Assembly (NCBI GenBank): GCA_964458835.1
Contig: CAYWKV010000053.1
Coordinates: 1-16,998 of the forward strand
Source: JAHJQQ01 sp964458835
GTDB lineage: Bacteria; Pseudomonadota; Gammaproteobacteria; Thiohalobacterales; Thiohalobacteraceae
Length of the DNA stretch: 16,998 nucleotides
Direction of reading: 5' to 3'
The notes below the pieces were generated by a model, which saw only the letters and a program-made list of their open reading frames with translations, did not search any database and was not told where the DNA came from. Shown here one piece after another: positions 14,461-16,998 of the stretch (position 1 is the first letter of the stretch; each line of letters starts with the position of its first letter). The position numbers and the translations under genes were made by a program.

Positions 14461-14928
14461 TTATTGCGTAGGGGGGCCGACCGTGCCGGCCGCCACACAG
14501 GCGAGGATGGCGGCGCGGTTGGTGTGCGAGCCCGCCAACGCGAGCGCCGCCTCGCGTTCCAGCCAGCGGTATTCCAGATGCTCGCGGGGATCGAGGCGGA
14601 CGGCCGTCCGCGCCGGCAGCGCCAGACTGAAGACATGCTCCGTGTTGTGGGTGACGTCCGCCGCGTAGCGGCCCTGCCAGGCCGGCAGGAGGGGGAAACG
14701 GTTGGTGATGCGGCAGTCGACCAGCACGGTGTCGCCGACCGCCAGACCGGTCTCCTCACGCAGCTCCCGCCGCGCAGCCTGCGCCGGCGTCTCGTCCCAT
14801 TCCAGACTGCCGGTCACCGACTGCCAGAAATCATCCGGTACGCGGCGCCGCAACAACAGCACCTCGCCGGCCGCGGTATGCACCAGCACCAGCACGGATT
14901 CGGGGCGTTTGTAGGCTCGCTCGGTCAT
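14461..14928 (-). CDS. nudB: Dihydroneopterin triphosphate pyrophosphatase NudB (Nudix)
   Basis: NudB removes pyrophosphate from dihydroneopterin triphosphate in folate synthesis. The 155-aa product has a complete Nudix box GX5EX7REXXEEXG, with G40, E46, R54, E55, E58, E59 and G61. The family features MTERAYKRPESVLVLVHT at the start and FWQSVTGSLEWDET before the box match NudB rather than MutT. It is the gene after aspS, the same neighbourhood as in E. coli (aspS-nudB-yebC-ruvC). A 9-mer palindromic element of about 160 bp separates it from aspS. The ATG at 14928 is the natural start. Confidence 0.92.
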   Translation of the reverse strand: MTERAYKRPESVLVLVHTAAGEVLLLRRRVPDDFWQSVTGSLEWDETPAQAARRELREETGLAVGDTVLVDCRITNRFPLLPAWQGRYAADVTHNTEHVFSLALPARTAVRLDPREHLEYRWLEREAALALAGSHTNRAAILACVAAGTVGPPTQ

Positions 14929-14962
14929 GACCTAAACGCACCTTGCCTCAGGCAGCCCCCTT

Positions 14963-15123
14963 GCCACGGAAGACACGGAAAGCACGGACAAAACCTTTTT
15001 TGCCACGAAACCCACGAAATCCACGAAAGGTATTTTGGTAAACCCCCTATTCAATTTTCGTGGATTTCGTGGGTTTCGTGGCCATGAATATTTTTCGTCC
15101 GTGCTTTCCGTGTTTTCCGTGGC
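14963..15123. repeat. Nine-bp-unit nested palindromic repeat element, copy B
   Basis: This element has two nested inverted repeats. The outer arms 14963-14989 and 15097-15123 are 27 nt each with 26 of 27 paired, made of three 9-bp CACGGAA-type units. The inner arms 15002-15028 and 15056-15082 are 27 nt and pair perfectly, made of three NCCACGAAA units. The central loop is 27 nt (15029-15055). The spacers between outer and inner arms are 12 and 14 nt, AT-rich, and do not pair. It lies between the aspS stop and the nudB start and shares modules with copy A at 3336-3487. Confidence 0.9.
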
Positions 15124-15141
15124 GAGGATTTTGGTTTTGCC

Positions 15142-16934
15142 CTACTCCGCCGCCTTGGCGCGCAGGCGGATGCCGAGTTCGCGCAGCTGCTTGTCGTCGG
15201 CGGGCGACGGGGCATTGGTCAGCGGGCAGGCGGCGGTCTGGGTCTTGGGGAAGGCCATCACGTCGCGGATGGACTGCGCGCCGACCATCAGCATCACCAG
15301 CCGGTCGAGGCCGAAGGCGATGCCGCCGTGCGGCGGGCAGCCGTACTTGAGCGCGTCGAGCAGGAAGCCGAACTTGGCACGCGCCTCGTCGTGGCCGATG
15401 CCGAGCAGATCGAACACCGCCTCCTGCATCGCCTCGCGATGGATGCGCACCGAGCCGCCGCCGAGTTCGGTGCCGTTCAGCACCATATCGTAGGCGCGCG
15501 ACAGCGCCTCGCCGGGGTTGTCGCACAGTGCCTGGGCGTCATCGATATTGGGCGCGGTGAACGGATGGTGCAGCGCGACCCAGCGGTTGTCGCCCTCGTC
15601 CCATTCGAACATCGGGAAGTCGATNNNNNNNNNNCCCACAGCGGTGCCCAGTCGCCGATCACCAGGCCGCGGTCGTGGCCGAGCTTGATGCGCAGCGCGC
15701 CGAGCGACTCATTCACCACCTTGGCCTTGTCGGCGCCGAAGAAGATCAGATCGCCGTCGGCAGCCTTGGTGCGCTCGAGGATGCCGTCGACGGCGCTGTC
15801 GGGCAGAAACTTGAGGATCGGCGACTGCAGGCCGTCGCGGCCCTTGGTCACGTCGTTGACCTTGACGTAGGCCAGGCCCTTGGCGCCGTAGCGCGCGACG
15901 TATTGGGTGTAGTCGTCGATGTCCTTGCGCGACAGCGCGCCGCCCTGCGGCAGGCGCAGCGCGGCGACGCGGCCCTTCGGATCGATGGCCGGCGCGGAGA
16001 ACACCTTGAAATCGACATCGCGCATCAGATCGCCGAGGTCGACCAGCTCCAGCGGGATGCGCAGGTCCGGCTTGTCGACGCCGAAGCGCTGCATCGCCTC
16101 GGCATAGGTCATGCGCGGAAACGGGTTGGGCAGCTCGACGTCGAGCACGTCCTTGAACAGCCCGCGCATCATGTCCTCCATGATGCCCATGATCTCGTCC
16201 TCGTTCAGGAACGAGGTCTCGATGTCGAGCTGGGTGAATTCCGGCTGGCGATCGGCGCGCAGGTCCTCGTCACGGAAGCAGCGCACGATCTGATAGTAGC
16301 GGTCCATGCCGCTCATCATCAGCAGCTGCTTGAACAGCTGTGGCGACTGCGGCAGCGCGAAGAACTCGCCCGGATGGGTGCGGCTCGGCACCAGGTAATC
16401 GCGCGCACCTTCCGGCGTGGTCTTGGTCAGGATCGGGGTTTCGATGTCGAGGAAACCGCGCTCGTCGAGGAAGCGGCGCAGCTGGCGGGCGATGCGCGCG
16501 CGCAGCTGGATACGCTCCTGCATCACCGGCCGGCGCAGATCGATGTAGCGGTAGCGCAGGCGCAGCTCCTCGCCGATCTCGTCCTCGTCGATCTGGAACG
16601 GCGGCGTCTCGGCACTGTTGAGGATGGTGAGCGCACGGCCCAGGATCTCGATCTCCCCGGTGGGCATGTTCGGATTTTCGGTGCCGGACGGACGGCGGCG
16701 CACCGTGCCCTGCACCTGCAGGACGAACTCGCTGCGCACGCGCTCGGCGACCGCGAAGGACTCCGGGGCGTCCGGATCGAAGACGACCTGGACCAGGCCC
16801 TCGCGGTCGCGCAGATCGATGAAGATCACGCCGCCATGGTCGCGCCGGCGGTGTACCCAGCCGCAGATGCTGATGTCCTGGTCGACATGGGACGCGTTCA
16901 GCTGCCCACAGTAGTGGGTACGCAGGGAACTCAT
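15142..16934 (-). CDS. aspS: Aspartyl-tRNA synthetase, interrupted by an assembly gap
   Basis: This class IIb synthetase charges tRNA-Asp with aspartate, and possibly tRNA-Asn. The N-terminal OB-fold anticodon domain contains CGWVHRRRDHGG (24-35). Motif 2 is FRDEDLRADRQPEFTQLD at 220-237 and motif 3 is GIAFGLDRLVML near the C-terminus. The bacterial GAD insertion lies between them. Ten Ns at 15625-15634 separate ...GDWAPLWG from ...IDFPMFEW, and the two halves are in different frames. The family reads WAPLWVIDFPMFE here, so the true gap is probably 2 nt, giving about 594 residues in one frame. I regard the frameshift as an assembly artefact. The ATG at 16934 has GGAGG about 12 nt upstream. 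Confidence 0.95.
15625..15634. other. Assembly gap of 10 Ns inside aspS
   Basis: Ten consecutive Ns join two contigs. A round number of Ns is a placeholder and not a measured length. The flanking codons (Trp plus a G, then Ile-Asp) fit the conserved W-V-I-D of AspRS if only two bases are missing. Confidence 0.97.
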
Positions 16935-16998
16935 GGCCGTGACTGCCTCCGGGCGCGCGATCGGGAAATGAAAGGTGGGGAATGGTACGGGGTCGGGC

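Noticed and set aside
14963..15123. Simple intrinsic terminator for aspS
   Set aside because: The arms are far longer than a terminator stem, the loop is 27 nt, no T-tract directly follows the outer stem on the minus strand, and the same modules recur 11 kb away in a different arrangement.
15142..16934. aspS as a genuine pseudogene
   Set aside because: The only disruption coincides with ten placeholder Ns, both halves retain all catalytic motifs, and a two-base fill restores a normal-length protein.

Overview
This window is a GC-rich, densely packed chromosomal segment from a gammaproteobacterium. All recognisable complete genes lie on the minus strand. Read in the direction of transcription the order is aspS, nudB, a FadL-type porin, yebC, ruvC, ruvA, ruvB, an EF-hand protein, ybgC, tolQ, tolR, tolA, tolB, pal, cpoB, queE, queC, a YeeE/YedE sulfur transporter and tRNA-Lys(UUU). 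The backbone aspS-yebC-ruvCAB-ybgC-tolQRAB-pal-cpoB-queE-queC-tRNA-Lys is the conserved Pseudomonas-like synteny. The lineage-specific additions are the porin, the EF-hand protein and the sulfur transporter. The three-cysteine transporter and the high GC hint at a sulfur-metabolising Chromatiales-like lineage, but the sequence alone does not prove this.

By region: 1-95 holds a possible plus-strand gene end and a bidirectional terminator. 145-1565 holds tRNA-Lys and the transporter. 1755-3280 holds two 7-deazaguanine (preQ0/queuosine) genes, queC and queE. 3522-8879 is the Tol-Pal envelope operon (cpoB, pal, tolB, tolA, tolR, tolQ, ybgC), with stop/start overlaps that indicate translational coupling. 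8944-9213 is a small exported EF-hand protein. 9318-11662 is the Holliday-junction set ruvB, ruvA, ruvC. 11806-12549 is yebC, 12833-14275 the FadL-like porin, 14461-14928 nudB and 15142-16934 aspS. aspS is interrupted by a 10-N assembly gap that artificially breaks its frame.

The genes are orthodox; the unusual material is between them. At least five families of inverted-repeat elements occupy the intergenic spaces. Four are REP-like and have GTAG at an outer end: queE-queC, ruvA-ruvB, yebC-ruvC and porin-yebC. The fifth occurs twice (3336-3487 and 14963-15123). It is built from 27-bp modules of three 9-bp units, of type CACGAAA or CACGGAA, arranged as nested palindromes. The two copies combine the same modules differently. 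I do not know a name or function for this family, and it is the best candidate here for something undescribed.
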